Source: Odobenus rosmarus divergens (lineage: Eukaryota; Chordata; Mammalia; Carnivora; Odobenidae). Taken from it: DNA of 64,000 bases. Made by a program: the position numbers and the translations under genes. The notes beneath the pieces are model-generated. The model worked only from the letters and a program-made list of their open reading frames with translations, did not search any database and was not told the origin of the DNA. The stretch spans positions 2,457,620-2,521,619 of the forward strand of contig NW_004450287.1 in NCBI RefSeq assembly GCF_000321225.1. The letters are read 5' to 3'. Numbering within the stretch: the first letter of the stretch is position 1; each line of letters begins with the position of its first letter. Positions 25,281 to 33,738 of this stretch are shown one piece after another.

Positions 25281-28200
25281 GAAAATAATGTATATAAAGA
25301 TATTTAAAATTTCAAACCAAATATTTTTAAAACTTTTACTTGACAACCCAGGTCATAACAATTAGTATGTAAAAAATATCAGAAATCATTTGGGGCACCT
25401 GGGTGGCTCAGTCATTTAGCATCTGCCTTCAGCTCAGGTCGTGATCCCAGGGTCCTGGGATTGAGCCCCACATGGGGCTCCTTGCTCAGCAGGGAAGCCT
25501 GCTTCTCCCTCTCCCACTCCCCCTGCTTGTGTTCCCTCTCTTGCTGTCTCTCTCTCTCTGTCAAAAAATAAATAAAAATCTTAAAAAAAAAAAAGAAATC
25601 ATTTGGAACATCAAATGTACAATAATCAATGTAGGCACCAAAAGCAAGATTTGTTTCTTTTTTTCTTTTTTAAAATATTTTATTTATTTATTTGACAGAG
25701 AGAGACACAGTTGCCCTGTGGAGTTGCCCTCTAGCCACAAGCGGCTACTGAAAACCTGAAATGTGACAAATCCTAACTGACATGTGCTGTGAGTGTAAAT
25801 ACACACCAGATTTAAAAGACTGAGAACGAAAAAAAAAAAGATGTAAAAATACTTCATTAAAATGGCTTTGGATTAAAAAATATATTATTAAATATAATTT
25901 CATCTGTTCTTTTCACTTTTTTAAACATGGCTACTAGGAAATTTTAAATTACAAAGATGACTCACATTTGTGGCTCACCTAGTCTTACTGGATGCTGTAG
26001 AGAAGACTCATTGTTTAGGTACTAGATCATCCTTATTTTTCTTCTTTACAGACCTCTCTTTCAGCTTTTTTTTTTTTTAAAGATTTTATTTATTTATTTG
26101 ACAGAGAGAGAGAGAGCACAAGCAGGGGGAGCAGCAGAAGGAGAGGGAGAAGCAGGTTCCCCGCTGAGCAGGGATCCCGACATGGGGCTCAATCCCAGGA
26201 CCCTGGGATCATGACCTGAGCCGAAGGCAGCCACTTAACCAACTGAGCCACCCAGGACCACTCTTTCAGCTTTTAAGGGGGAGAATCAGCAAGGGTTAAG
26301 GATGACTCCTTTAGCTTTGAAGTAAATATAAATAATTCATCTTTGTAACATAATAAAGATGAGGAAGATTATTTGGATATCCTTTAAAGTCTGCAGAAAG
26401 TCCTTATCTAAGATAACTGTAAAGGGGATACTAATGAAACATTCTTTTTAGGAGTTACTAATAGAAACAAAAGGGATAACCTGACTTCAAAACGTTTGAG
26501 TATGAATAACTGATGCATAATAAAAGTCAACTTCATATGATAATAAGGTTTATCTACACATAATCCATATTGACTTTATTTTCCTGTTTTAAAAAATGAA
26601 TCCTCCTTTCAAGTTTTTCTCCACAGTGGCCCCTGAGCACTCCTATTTCTCTAGTAAAGACAAAGTACAGATTTTTCTGTTTTATCTTCTCTAGAAAGCT
26701 CTCCCATGTTTCTCCTTGTGTAAGTAGTGCTTTCAATGAAAAGTTTATGGACACTACTGATCATTCCCTCTTCTATGTTCTAACAGTAGTTATGGTTTCT
26801 ACTCTTTACTGGAAACTTAGTATACATTACTTTGTGCTTTTTATATAGCCCTTATTATAGGATTTTTAAGTAAATTATGCAGGAGCACACACCTAATTAC
26901 AGAATACATACAGAAAAGCACACAAATCATAAGTATACAACTTGATGAATTTTCATAAAACAAACACACTCACGTAACTAGTACCAAGTGCAAGAAACAA
27001 AACATTACCAATTGAAGAAGCCCACCTCATGGCTCCTTCCCAATCTGACTTATCACCCCTCCTAGTCACTTTTGTTCTTAAACACTTTTCAAAGGCTTGA
27101 CATGCTAATGACAAGAACTTACCAGTCATTCCTAATACTTTCTTCAGTTAAGAGCTCAATTCAAAGAAATATACCTAGAAAAAAATTATCTTACAAACCT
27201 AAGACTCCCAAACGTGTATATTCAGCTCAAACCTCTCCCCTAAACTCAACTTATATTTACACACATATACATAATACATAAGCTTGGGACACACATGCAC
27301 ATATATACACACACCTGACATCTCCATTTTGATGTCTACTAGACATCTCAAGCCTAGCATGTCCAAAAACAAATCCTGATCTTGCCCTCAAAACCTGCCA
27401 CCGAATTAAACAGCAACCCTACTGTTCACCCAAAAACTTTGGGAGCATCGTTGATTTCTCTTTATCCCACATCTAAAGGTTTTACCTTCAAAATATCCCC
27501 AGAATCTGATCACTTCTTAGGACTTCTTCCACCACCCTGTCCACACCACCATCATGTCTTCCGTGGATTACTGTAAGAACTTAATACTTCCTGTTTCCAT
27601 TCTTGCCTCCACAAAATCTAGTCTTAACTCAGCAGCCAGATGAGCCTTTAAACCTTAAGTCAGATCATGTAACACTTCCTTTAAAACCTTTTCAAAAATT
27701 GCCATCTTGTGCAGAGTAAAATCTAATGGTCTTACAATGGCCTACATGCTCTACCTGATCTGTGTGTCACACTCCCTTGTCTTTACCTGTTATTTCAGTT
27801 CTTACAACTTTCCCCATGGCTGCTTCTGCTGTCAGCCACAAGGGCCTCTGCCGTTGTCTCACCTGTCAGGAAGGTTCTTCCCCCAGATATTCTCGTGGCT
27901 CATTGCCTCTTAGTGCTAACATCTTTTCTGTGAGGCCATGACTGACAATGTTATTTAAATTGCAACTCCAGTTGCGGGGAAACTATCTCCCTTCACTCTT
28001 TTATTTCTCTTTATACCACTTACCACCATATGACATACCAGCATTTTAAAATGCTTACTCATCTATCATTCATTCATTCGAGTTGCTGTACCACTATCAC
28101 CTAAAAGAGTGCATGACACACAATAGGTACCCCCAACATGAATTAAATGAATAAATGAATAGTAATAACTTCATACCCATTATTTACTTCTTCCTCTAAA

Positions 28201-31200
28201 GTGTTTTTATTTTTTTATTTTTTTTCAAGATTTTATTTATTTATTTGAGAGAGAGAGAATGAGAGATAGAGAGCATGAGAGGGAAGAGGGTCAGAGGGAG
28301 AAGCAGACTCCCCGCTGAGCAGGGAGCCCGATGTGGGACTCGATCCCGGGATTCCAGGATCATGACCTGAGCCGAAGGCAGTCGCTTAACCAACTGAGCC
28401 ACCCAGGCGCCCCCTCTAAAGTGTTTTTAAAGACTTTATGTATAGCTGCCTTAAATTTGCCTATGAACTTGTATTTTCACACACATCATTTCAATGAATG
28501 CTCATCCAGCATAAGGTAGGTCAATGTAAGAAAATGGGCCACCGGTTTATCATAATTTCCAAAAAAACTCAGGTCCATGCAAATTTCCCATCACATCATC
28601 AGTCTTAACGATAATTTAACTCTAAAGATGTCTCTCTTCATAAATTATCTCAACTGATGTACATAGATGCTAAAAATCATCAACAAAATATTAACAAATT
28701 GCATTAAACAACACATTATAAGGATCATTCACTATAATCAAGTGAGATTTATTCTGGGGATGCAAGAATGGTTCAGCATTTGCAAATCAATGTGATATAG
28801 CACATCAACAACATGAAGGATGAAAATCATATGATCACTTCAATAGATGCAGAAAAAGCATCTGACAAAATTCAACATCTAGTCATGATAAAAATTCTCA
28901 ACAGGAAAGGTTTAGAAAAAAACATGCCTCAACATAATAAAGCCCATATCTGAAAAACCCAGAGCTAACATCATACTCAATGGTGAAAAACAGAGCTTTT
29001 CCTCTAAGATCAGGAACAAGACAAGAATGTCCACTCTTGTCACTTTAATTCAACAAAGTACTAGAAGTGCTCGCCACAGCAATCAGAGAAAAAGAAACAA
29101 TGGTAATTAAGAAGTTAAATTGTCACTATTTGCAGATGAAATGATACAGTATGCAGAAAACCTTAAAGATTCCACCAAAAAACTACTAGAAGTAATAAAT
29201 CCTGTAAAGTTGCAGGATACAATATTAAATACACAGAAATTGGTTGGGTTTTTTTTTTTTTTTGGTTGTGTTTCTATATACTAATAACAAAGTAGCAGAA
29301 AGAGAAATTAAGAAAACAATTCTATTTACAATTGTGCCAAACAGAATAAAATACCCAGAAATAAACTTAAGAAGTTAAAGACTTGAATTTTGAACACTAT
29401 AAAACACTGATGAAAGAAATTAAAGACAACACAAATAAATGGAAAGATATTCCATGCTCACGGATTGAAAGAATTAATGGTGTTAAAATGTCCATACTAC
29501 CTAAAGCTATCTACAGATTCAGTGCAATCCCTATCAAAATACCAATAGCATTTTCCACAGAACTAGACCAAATAATCCTAAAATTTGTTTGGAATCACAA
29601 AAGACTCTGCATGGTCAAAGCACTTTGAGAAAGAACAAAACTGGAGGTATCACAATTCCAGATTTCAAGATATACTACAAAGCTGTACTAATCAAAACAA
29701 ATAGTACTGGCACAAAAATAGACACATAAACCAATAGAACAGAATAGAGAGCCCAGAAATAAACCCATGCTTATACAGTCAATTAATCTATGACAAAGGA
29801 GGCAAGAATATACAATGGGAAAAAGACAGTCTCTTCAATAAATGGTGCTTGGAAAACTGGACAGCAACATGTCAAAGAAACAAACTATCACTTTCTAAGA
29901 CCTTACACAAAAATAAACTCAGAACGGATTAAAGACCTAAATGTGAGACCTGAACCCATAAAAAAAGAGAAAACATGCAGTAATTTTTCTGACATCAGCC
30001 TTATAGCAACATTTTTCTAGATATGTCTCTTGAGGCAAGGGAAATAAAAGCTAAAACAAACTATTGGGACTACATAAAAATAAGATACTTTTGCAAAGCA
30101 AAGGAAACCATGAAGAAAAACGTAAAAAACAACCTACCGAATGGGAGAAGATATTTGCAAATGATGTATCTGATAAGGGGTTAATATCCAAAATATATAA
30201 AGAGCTTATACAACTCCACACCAAGAAAACCCACAAATAATCCAATTAAAAATGGGCAGAGGACCTGAATAGACATTTTTTCCAAAGAAGACATACAGAT
30301 GGCCAACAGACAAAAGAAAAGATGCTCAACATCACTAATCATCAGGGAAATGCAAATCAAAACCAGAATGAGATAGCACCTTATATCTGTCAGAGTGGCT
30401 AAAATAAAAAAAGATAAGGAATAACAAGTGTTACCAAAGATGTGGAGAAAAAGCAACCCTATACACTGTTGGTGGGAATGTAAATTGATGCATCCACTGA
30501 GGAAAACAGTATGAAGTTTCCTCAAAAAATTAAAAATAGAAAAAAAAATAGAAAAAAATTAAAAAAAAATTAAAAATAGAATTACCATATGATCCAGTCA
30601 TTCCACTTCTGGGTATTTACCCAAAGAAAATGAACACACTAATTCAAAAAGGTATTTGCACCCCTAGGTTTCCTGCAGCATTATTTACAATAGCCAAGAT
30701 ATGGAAGCAACCTAAGTGTCCACTGATAGATGAATGGATAAAGAAAATGTGGTATGTGTACACACATACACACACATACACACTGGAGTATCATGCAGCC
30801 ACAAAAAAGGATGAGATCTTGCCATCTGCAACAACATGGATAAACCTAGAGGGTATAATGTAAGTGAAATAAGTCAGAGTGAGAAAGACAAATACCGTAT
30901 GATTTTATTCATATGTGGAATCTAAAAAACAAAACAAATAAACAAAAAGCAGAATCAGATCTGTAAATACAGAGAACAAACTGGTGACTGTCAGAGGAAG
31001 GGGGTAGGGGAAAGTGCAAAATGGGTGAAGGGGAGTGGGAGATACAGGACTTCAGTTATGGATGAATAAGTCATAGGGAAAAAAGGTACAGCAGAGCGAA
31101 AATAGTCAATGATACTGCAATAGCGTTATGTGGTGACAAAGGGTAGCTACACCTACAGTGAGCAGAGCATAATGTATAGAGAAGGGGAATCACTATGTTG

Positions 31201-33714
31201 TATACCTGAAACAAATGTAACATTGTGTGTCAAATATACTCAGATAAAAAACTTTTTAAAAATTAAACATTTCCCTAAAGACAACAAAAATTATCTCAAC
31301 AATTGTTTTCTCAGAGGTCCTCCAAACTGCTTGTAGGCTTACAGCATGAAATATTGAACTAAACATAAAAATTTTACATCAAGAAAATCCAAGAGGAAGA
31401 ACAAACTATTTCAATTATAAGTGTATTTAGCAAGGTCTCTGGATACATCAACACACATTGATACATAAGACCAAAATATATAAACTAGTAATGAATAAAC
31501 AGAAAACAGAACAAAGTATCAAGAACATCAAACAACATACATACTTGGAAATAAATCTAACTAGGGGGCGCCTGGCTGGCTCAGTTAGTAGAGTATGGGA
31601 CTCTTAATCTCGGGGTCATGAGTTCAAGCCCCACACTGGGTATAGAGATTACTTAACAAAAAACAAATAACTAAAAAACCTAAGACCTCTGCTCTGAAAA
31701 CTACAAAAGGACGTTAAAGACTTCAGTAAATGGATTAGGTTTAGATTCAGAGACTCAGTATTGTAAAAATGTCAGATCTCTTTAGATCAGTCTATAGAGT
31801 CAATATAATCCCAGAACAAAGAGTCAAGGATAGCCAAGACAATTCTGAAGAACAACAAAGCTAGATTACTTAAGCTAGCAGGTATCAAGGCCTCTCATAA
31901 GGCATTAGTAATTAAAGACAATGTGGAATTGGCAAATGAGGGAAAAATGGAACACAGAAACAAACCCATCTATTTAAATGGTTGCCTGATTTATGACATA
32001 GGCAACAGTGCAAATGCAGAGAGAGTGTTTTTTTCAATAAAAGCCTGATTACTTGATCCCATATGGAGGGAAAAAAAGTATCTTGACCCTTGTTTCACAC
32101 CATGGACAAAAATCAATTCCAGTGAGTTTACAGGTCTAAATGTGAAAGGTCCAACAATAAAGCTTTTAGAAGAAAACATAGGACAACATCTTTGTAAGCT
32201 GGGAGTAATTTTAAAAAGTGCTAACCATAAAAGAAAAATTAATAAATTGGACTATATTAAAACTATAATTTTTTGTTTATCTTATGCATCATTAAGTGAA
32301 AAGGCAAGCCACAGGGATTATCATACATTGTGACTATTATCAAAGAGATAATGTTAGAGTCACAATGTATGCTCTAACAAAGAATTTGTCCAAAATGCAT
32401 AGAAAATTATAAATCAAAGTGGGAAAAACTCTTCCAAAGAAAAATGAATAAAGGTCTTGAACAGACACTTCACAAAAGAGAATATCCAATGGCCCAAAAA
32501 GTCTTCAATTTAATTAGTCATTAAAAATGCAAATGAAGACCACAATGTGATATGACTCTCCCCACTGGGATAGAAAATAATAGTGAAAAAGATGAAAAAA
32601 TACCACACGTTGGGCAGGTGTGGAGTGACTGGAACACTCATACACTGCTTAAAGGAGTATAAACTAGTACAACTACTCTGACACACTGTTCGTCAGTATT
32701 TTTTAAAGCTAGGTAGATGATCTAGCAATTTTACTCCTAGGCAGATGTAAAACAGAAATGTGTTAATGTGTTTAATGAGTGATAAATACTAAAAAGTTCA
32801 TAGCAGTAGCATTTGTAAGAGCCCAAACTAGAAGTTATCCATATGTTCTTCAACAGTAGAATAGATAAATAAATTGTAGTATATTCACATAGAGGAATAC
32901 TATCAGTAATAAAAATGAGCTACCTACAATTACATGCAAAATTAAGGATGGATCTTACAAACACAATGCTGGAGACCATACCCAAGAGTACATATTCTGT
33001 AATTCCATTTGCATAAAGTAGAAAAATAGGCAAAATTAATGCAGGCCATCAGGAGAGTGGGTACTGACTGACAGAGAGCATGGTGGGGGGCTGCTTTTTG
33101 GATGCTGGTAATGTTCTGTTTCTTGATCTGTGTGCTAGTTTCACAGATGTGTCTGGTTTGTGAAAATTAATTCAAGTAAAATGAAGTTTACTATAGCATG
33201 ACAGAATTTACAGGTGTAAAAACTACTCGAATTTTATGTTCAAGAAATTATAAGACAGGTAACAATTTAACTCATATATAGAACACAGGTTGGTCAATTT
33301 TTCACTTTCTACTGATGTACAGCAGAAGTCAATACTCACAGTAAATTTAGCTCTTTCTTCCATCACTTCATAACCCAGTATAGTAGGTGTAGAAGGTCTA
33401 TCTTCCAAATATACTGTTTCAGGATTTTGTTCTTCACTTTCTCTTGGTCTAGCAGAATACTCAATGGAAGAATCTGCACCTGTAAACTTAGTCCTAATAA
33501 GGGGACTGCTACAGACAGATGAAGTACTATCCATTTGATCGGGTACACTTGTCTGTTTAAAATTACCCATATTTGAGTCCTCTAACTGGCCTTTGGAAGA
33601 GTTTGAGCTTGTTGAGGTACTCCCAAAAGAAGAACTTCTTTGGTTTCTGTTGGTTGCAAAACTGGAAGCAGAGTTCCCTATGGGCATAGGAACTGGGACA
33701 TAAGGAGTTGCCAT
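9276..33714 (-). CDS. SNX16: SNX16 sorting nexin-16, spliced CDS, 5' part (residues 1-227)
   Basis: Seen: four coding exons on the minus strand (33714-33340, 25234-25148, 21752-21604, 9345-9276) join in frame to 227 codons plus a phase-0 donor. The N-terminus begins [13 protein letters not shown] and is rich in Ser, Thr and Asn. A PX domain follows from about residue 105, with FRRYTDF at 142-148, LPPKRWF at 166-172 and [11 protein letters not shown] at 182-192. Known of the family: SNX16 binds PI3P through its PX domain, sits on early and late endosomes, oligomerises through a C-terminal coiled coil and affects EGF-receptor traffic. Human SNX16 is about 344 residues, so roughly 117 C-terminal residues are missing here and should be encoded left of position 1 (less likely inside the N gap). 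No frameshift or stop is seen in the four exons, so the gene looks functional. Confidence 0.96.
9346..9938. other. SNX16 intron 4, 3' end
   Basis: Holds the exon 5 acceptor tract (G5A14 on the plus strand at 9355-9373). Otherwise AT-rich with no recognised element. Confidence 0.6.
9939..10258. mobile_element. Tigger/pogo-like MITE with TA duplication
   Basis: Ends are inverted and imperfect: CAGTTGACCCTTCAACCAC at the left, TTCAAGGGAGCAACTG at the right, flanked by TA on both sides, as in Tc1/mariner-type elements. The interior matches a common short Tigger-class repeat. No transposase. Confidence 0.75.
10259..11189. other. SNX16 intron 4, unassigned, with a possible cryptic exon
   Basis: No clear repeat. 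On the minus strand an acceptor (CACACAG ending at 10381) and a strong donor (AAAG then GTGAGT, exon end 10347) enclose 34 nt. See findings. Confidence 0.5.
11190..11345 (-). mobile_element. Old L1 3' end fragment
   Basis: Antisense copy of an old L1 3'UTR segment (TTTACTGAGGTGTAACTGAC onward). Confidence 0.55.
11377..11540 (-). mobile_element. MIR SINE fragment
   Basis: Contains the MIR core in antisense: TTCACAATAATCATGTGAGG, then CCATTTTACAAATGATC and an AGAG(T)TTAA-like stretch. Degenerate. Confidence 0.65.
11541..12176. other. SNX16 intron 4, unassigned
   Basis: No element or coding similarity seen. The 61-codon open frame at 11851-12036 has no recognisable features. Confidence 0.5.
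12194..12435. mobile_element. 5'-inverted (twin-primed) L1, 242 bp
   Basis: Flanked by an exact 17-bp TSD (ATCTTTATGATCTATAT at 12177-12193 and 12436-12452). The left part (about 12194-12262) is antisense L1 3'UTR and the right part (about 12263-12435) is sense and ends in an A-rich tail. The two parts are adjacent in the L1 3'UTR, which fits twin priming. Confidence 0.85.
12453..12966. other. SNX16 intron 4, unassigned
   Basis: No gene or clear repeat recognised. Confidence 0.5.
12981..13144 (-). mobile_element. L1 3' end, short truncated insertion
   Basis: Carnivore L1 3'UTR in antisense (GTATAACACCCAGTGCACAT region). Near-identical 14-bp TSD AGAAGT(T/C)AATTTTT at 12967-12980 and 13145-13158. 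Confidence 0.82.
13159..14340. other. SNX16 intron 4, unassigned
   Basis: No repeat family assigned. A 60-codon open frame at 13968-14150 has no homology that I recognise. Confidence 0.5.
14341..15020 (+). mobile_element. L2 LINE 3' end, split by a SINE
   Basis: L2-like text on both sides of the SINE: a pyrimidine-rich stretch to 14540, then, from 14821, the GGACTGTAGAGACC segment and the terminal AATAAG..CCACAAATAAT. Confidence 0.7.
14541..14805 (-). mobile_element. CAN-SINE inserted in L2
   Basis: Long copy with an expanded GTGTGCGTG-like middle. TSD TAGGTTC(A/G)(A/G)TATTCT-like, 15 bp with one mismatch, at 14526-14540 and 14806-14820. Confidence 0.93.
15021..16124. other. SNX16 intron 4, unassigned, with a TTAA repeat
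   Basis: AT-rich. 15796-15815 is a perfect (TTAA)n run between two copies of ATGCTTTTA. 15310-15400 and 15850-15960 recall ancient mammalian repeats but cannot be named. Confidence 0.45.
16125..16250. mobile_element. MER5A-type hAT fragment
   Basis: GGATCAGCATCACCTAGAAA, then TTAGAAATGCAGACTCT and CTGATTCAGGGC match the MER5A order. Confidence 0.78.
16251..16799. other. SNX16 intron 4, unassigned
   Basis: AT-rich, with ATATAAT-type low complexity near 16700-16760. No element recognised. Confidence 0.5.
16800..17205 (+). mobile_element. L2 LINE 3' end
   Basis: L2 3' landmarks: AAATGTCACCCTCTAGGAAG, CTCCTGTAATTGTC, and a terminal AATAAATATTTATGGAACA. Confidence 0.75.
17206..17645. other. SNX16 intron 4, unassigned
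   Basis: No element or gene recognised. Confidence 0.5.
17646..17850 (-). mobile_element. CAN-SINE
   Basis: Minus strand, full length, diverged. Imperfect target duplication around TGATTCTT. Confidence 0.9.
17851..18647. other. SNX16 intron 4, unassigned
   Basis: Nothing recognised. Confidence 0.5.
18648..18828 (+). mobile_element. CAN-SINE, old copy
   Basis: Diverged head (GTGACTCAGCTAGCTGAGTG) and AAATAAATAAATAAATC tail. Antisense to SNX16. Confidence 0.88.
18829..19409. other. SNX16 intron 4, unassigned
   Basis: AT-rich; 19270-19400 may be an old L1 3' fragment (weak). Confidence 0.4.
19410..20540 (-). mobile_element. L2 LINE, long antisense fragment
   Basis: Antisense L2 landmarks in order: TTATTGAGCACAGACTTTG at 19431, AAAAAGATCACTGTGGCT near 20150, GGATGACTCCCAGGTTCTGG near 20347, GAGATGTCAAGGAGGCAAAT near 20447. 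A (GGT)n run lies at 19832-19848. The open frames inside are L2 shadows. Confidence 0.75.
20541..21172. other. SNX16 intron 4, unassigned
   Basis: Nothing recognised. Confidence 0.5.
21173..21378 (-). mobile_element. CAN-SINE, 225 bp downstream of exon 4
   Basis: Full length, sense to SNX16. Same orientation as the SINE on the other side of exon 4. Confidence 0.93.
21604..21752 (-). CDS. SNX16: SNX16 exon 4: residues 155-203, PX domain C-terminal half
   Basis: Minus-strand translation begins [20 protein letters not shown] and continues through [20 protein letters not shown] and LVAHKDIAN. The acceptor reads TTTTTCAG and ends at 21753; the donor GTATGT starts at 21603. The 149 nt leave two bases (TG) of the Cys204 codon, completed by the first base of exon 5. 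It contains the PX proline-rich loop (LPPKRW) and the second basic site (Arg184 in LEDRQ), both part of the phosphoinositide pocket in PX domains. It is asymmetric, so skipping it shifts the frame. Confidence 0.95.
21886..22081 (-). mobile_element. Young CAN-SINE, about 130 bp upstream of exon 4
   Basis: Well preserved young subfamily (head on the minus strand reads ..GCTCAGTCGTTAAGCG). TSD around CTAAACTTTTT on both sides. Confidence 0.95.
22085..22480 (-). mobile_element. Old L1 ORF2 3' fragment
   Basis: Antisense order of the L1 ORF2 C-terminal region (for example TTAGCCATTCTGGTGGGTAT and TGCAAGAGTTCTTTATATAT). Confidence 0.75.
22481..23469. other. SNX16 intron 3, unassigned
   Basis: AT-rich; no element or coding exon recognised. 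Confidence 0.5.
23470..23965 (-). mobile_element. Possible old LINE fragment
   Basis: Antisense LINE-like text (GGATAAATCCCAGAAATGTG to the GTTTGCCTTGTTCAC area). Weak. Confidence 0.4.
23966..24552 (+). mobile_element. MLT1-like (ERVL-MaLR) solo LTR
   Basis: Body with TGGCAGAAGAGAAAGTCAGA and GAGCCTCCAGAGAAGAGCCC, then a 3' end TTTGTGGTAATTTGTTAACA before AACTAATACA, typical of an ancient MaLR-type LTR. No viral ORF. The subfamily is not assigned. Confidence 0.6.
24657..24871 (-). mobile_element. Young CAN-SINE downstream of exon 3
   Basis: Long (TTTA)n tail, well preserved body and head. TSD ATATAATCATTT on both sides. Lies about 277 bp beyond the exon 3 donor, sense to SNX16. Confidence 0.95.
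25148..25234 (-). CDS. SNX16: SNX16 exon 3: residues 126-154, PX domain core
   Basis: Minus-strand translation gives [20 protein letters not shown] followed by TDFSRLNDK. It holds Arg143-Arg144-Tyr145, the conserved PX-domain motif whose Arg contacts the 3-phosphate of PI3P (family knowledge). The acceptor AG is at 25236-25235 and the donor GTAAGT starts at 25147. The length is 87 nt with phase 0 at both ends, so skipping keeps the frame but deletes the lipid-binding motif. The polypyrimidine tract is a (CT)n microsatellite. It is too short (29 codons) to stand out as an ORF; identification rests on family sequence and the splice sites. Confidence 0.95.
25241..25278. repeat. (AG)19 microsatellite = CT tract of exon 3 acceptor
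   Basis: A pure dinucleotide run. On the minus strand it is (CT)19 ending six bases before the exon 3 start. Confidence 0.97.
25393..25593 (+). mobile_element. CAN-SINE upstream of exon 3, inverted to its partner
   Basis: Well preserved plus-strand copy, with TSD AGAAATCATTTGG on both sides. It lies about 158 bp upstream of exon 3 in the gene direction. Confidence 0.95.
25671..25711 (-). mobile_element. CAN-SINE tail fragment
   Basis: Only the tail (ATTTTATTTATTTATTTGAC then AGAGAGAGACACAG). It stops abruptly at a hAT-like element. Confidence 0.75.
25712..25980. mobile_element. hAT-type non-autonomous element fragment
   Basis: GCCACAAGCGGCTACTGAAA, TGTGCTGTGAGTGTAAATAC and AACATGGCTACTAGGAAATT match the order of a common hAT-like repeat. 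The name is not assigned. Confidence 0.55.
26070..26260 (-). mobile_element. CAN-SINE
   Basis: Full copy with TSD CTCTTTCAGCTTTT at 26056-26069 and 26261-26274. The last head bases (GGACCA) differ from the usual GCGCCCC. Confidence 0.94.
26275..26879. other. SNX16 intron 2, unassigned
   Basis: No gene or clear repeat. Confidence 0.5.
26880..27080. mobile_element. Possible old L1 3'UTR fragment
   Basis: ATACAACTTGATGAATTTTC and a run to CCCACCTCATGGCTCC recall an old L1M 3' region. Weak. Confidence 0.35.
27320..28170 (+). mobile_element. L2 LINE 3' region
   Basis: Sense L2 landmarks in order: GGGAGCATCGTTGATTTCTC, GTGGATTACTGTAAGAACTT, CAGCAGCCAGATGAGCCTTT, ACAATGGCCTACATGCTCTA, TTCTTCCCCCAGATATTCTC, then a terminal AATTAAATGAATAAATGAAT. 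Confidence 0.85.
28210..28412 (-). mobile_element. CAN-SINE with exact 17-bp TSD
   Basis: Full copy. CCTCTAAAGTGTTTTTA at 28193-28209 and again at 28413-28429. Confidence 0.96.
28655..31287 (+). mobile_element. 5'-truncated L1 (ORF2 RT to 3' end), dead
   Basis: Exact 13-bp TSD AAATTATCTCAAC at 28642-28654 and 31288-31300. Contains the reverse-transcriptase region and the C-terminal half of ORF2 (for example the [13 protein letters not shown] segment at 29440-29480) then the 3'UTR. The catalytic motif near 29129-29140 reads FADE instead of FADD. Frameshifts and stops throughout; an A-rich expansion sits at 30525-30580. Antisense to SNX16 intron 2. Confidence 0.95.
31320..33185 (+). mobile_element. 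Old L1M ORF2 3' remnant
   Basis: Second, more diverged L1 directly behind the younger one: ORF2 C-terminal region (around 31900-32300 and 32560-32990) and a 3'UTR that ends by about 33185, only 155 bp before exon 2. Split by a short SINE. Confidence 0.75.
31564..31662 (+). mobile_element. Short CAN-SINE
   Basis: Head GGCGCCTGGCTGGCTCAGTT and TATAGAGATTACTTAA tail, no CT-rich middle. Confidence 0.9.
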
Positions 33715-33738
33715 CTTCTTTTGGCCTTTGCAAAAAAC
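33340..33738 (-). CDS. SNX16: SNX16 exon 2: 5'UTR end and residues 1-125
   Basis: The acceptor AG is at 33740-33739, giving 24 nt of 5'UTR before the ATG at 33714-33712. The start has a good Kozak context (AAG before ATG, G after). An in-frame ATG further upstream at 33762 lies beyond the acceptor, inside intron 1, so it was not chosen. The exon ends at 33340 before the donor GTGAGT, after 125 complete codons (phase 0). The open frame runs on into the intron to a stop near 33223; that extension is read-through, not protein. The segment is low-complexity and Ser/Thr/Asn-rich, likely disordered, and its last residues (about 105-125, [14 protein letters not shown]) start the first PX-domain strand. 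Confidence 0.95.

Noticed and set aside
27320..28170. Open frames at 27382-27913 as a possible small gene
   Set aside because: The whole stretch follows the L2 LINE order.
30051..30525. Minus-strand frames of 64 and 114 codons
   Set aside because: Shadows of the plus-strand L1 at 28655-31287.
33223..33339. Extension of the exon 2 frame
   Set aside because: It follows a canonical donor GTGAGT and lacks PX similarity; it is intronic read-through.
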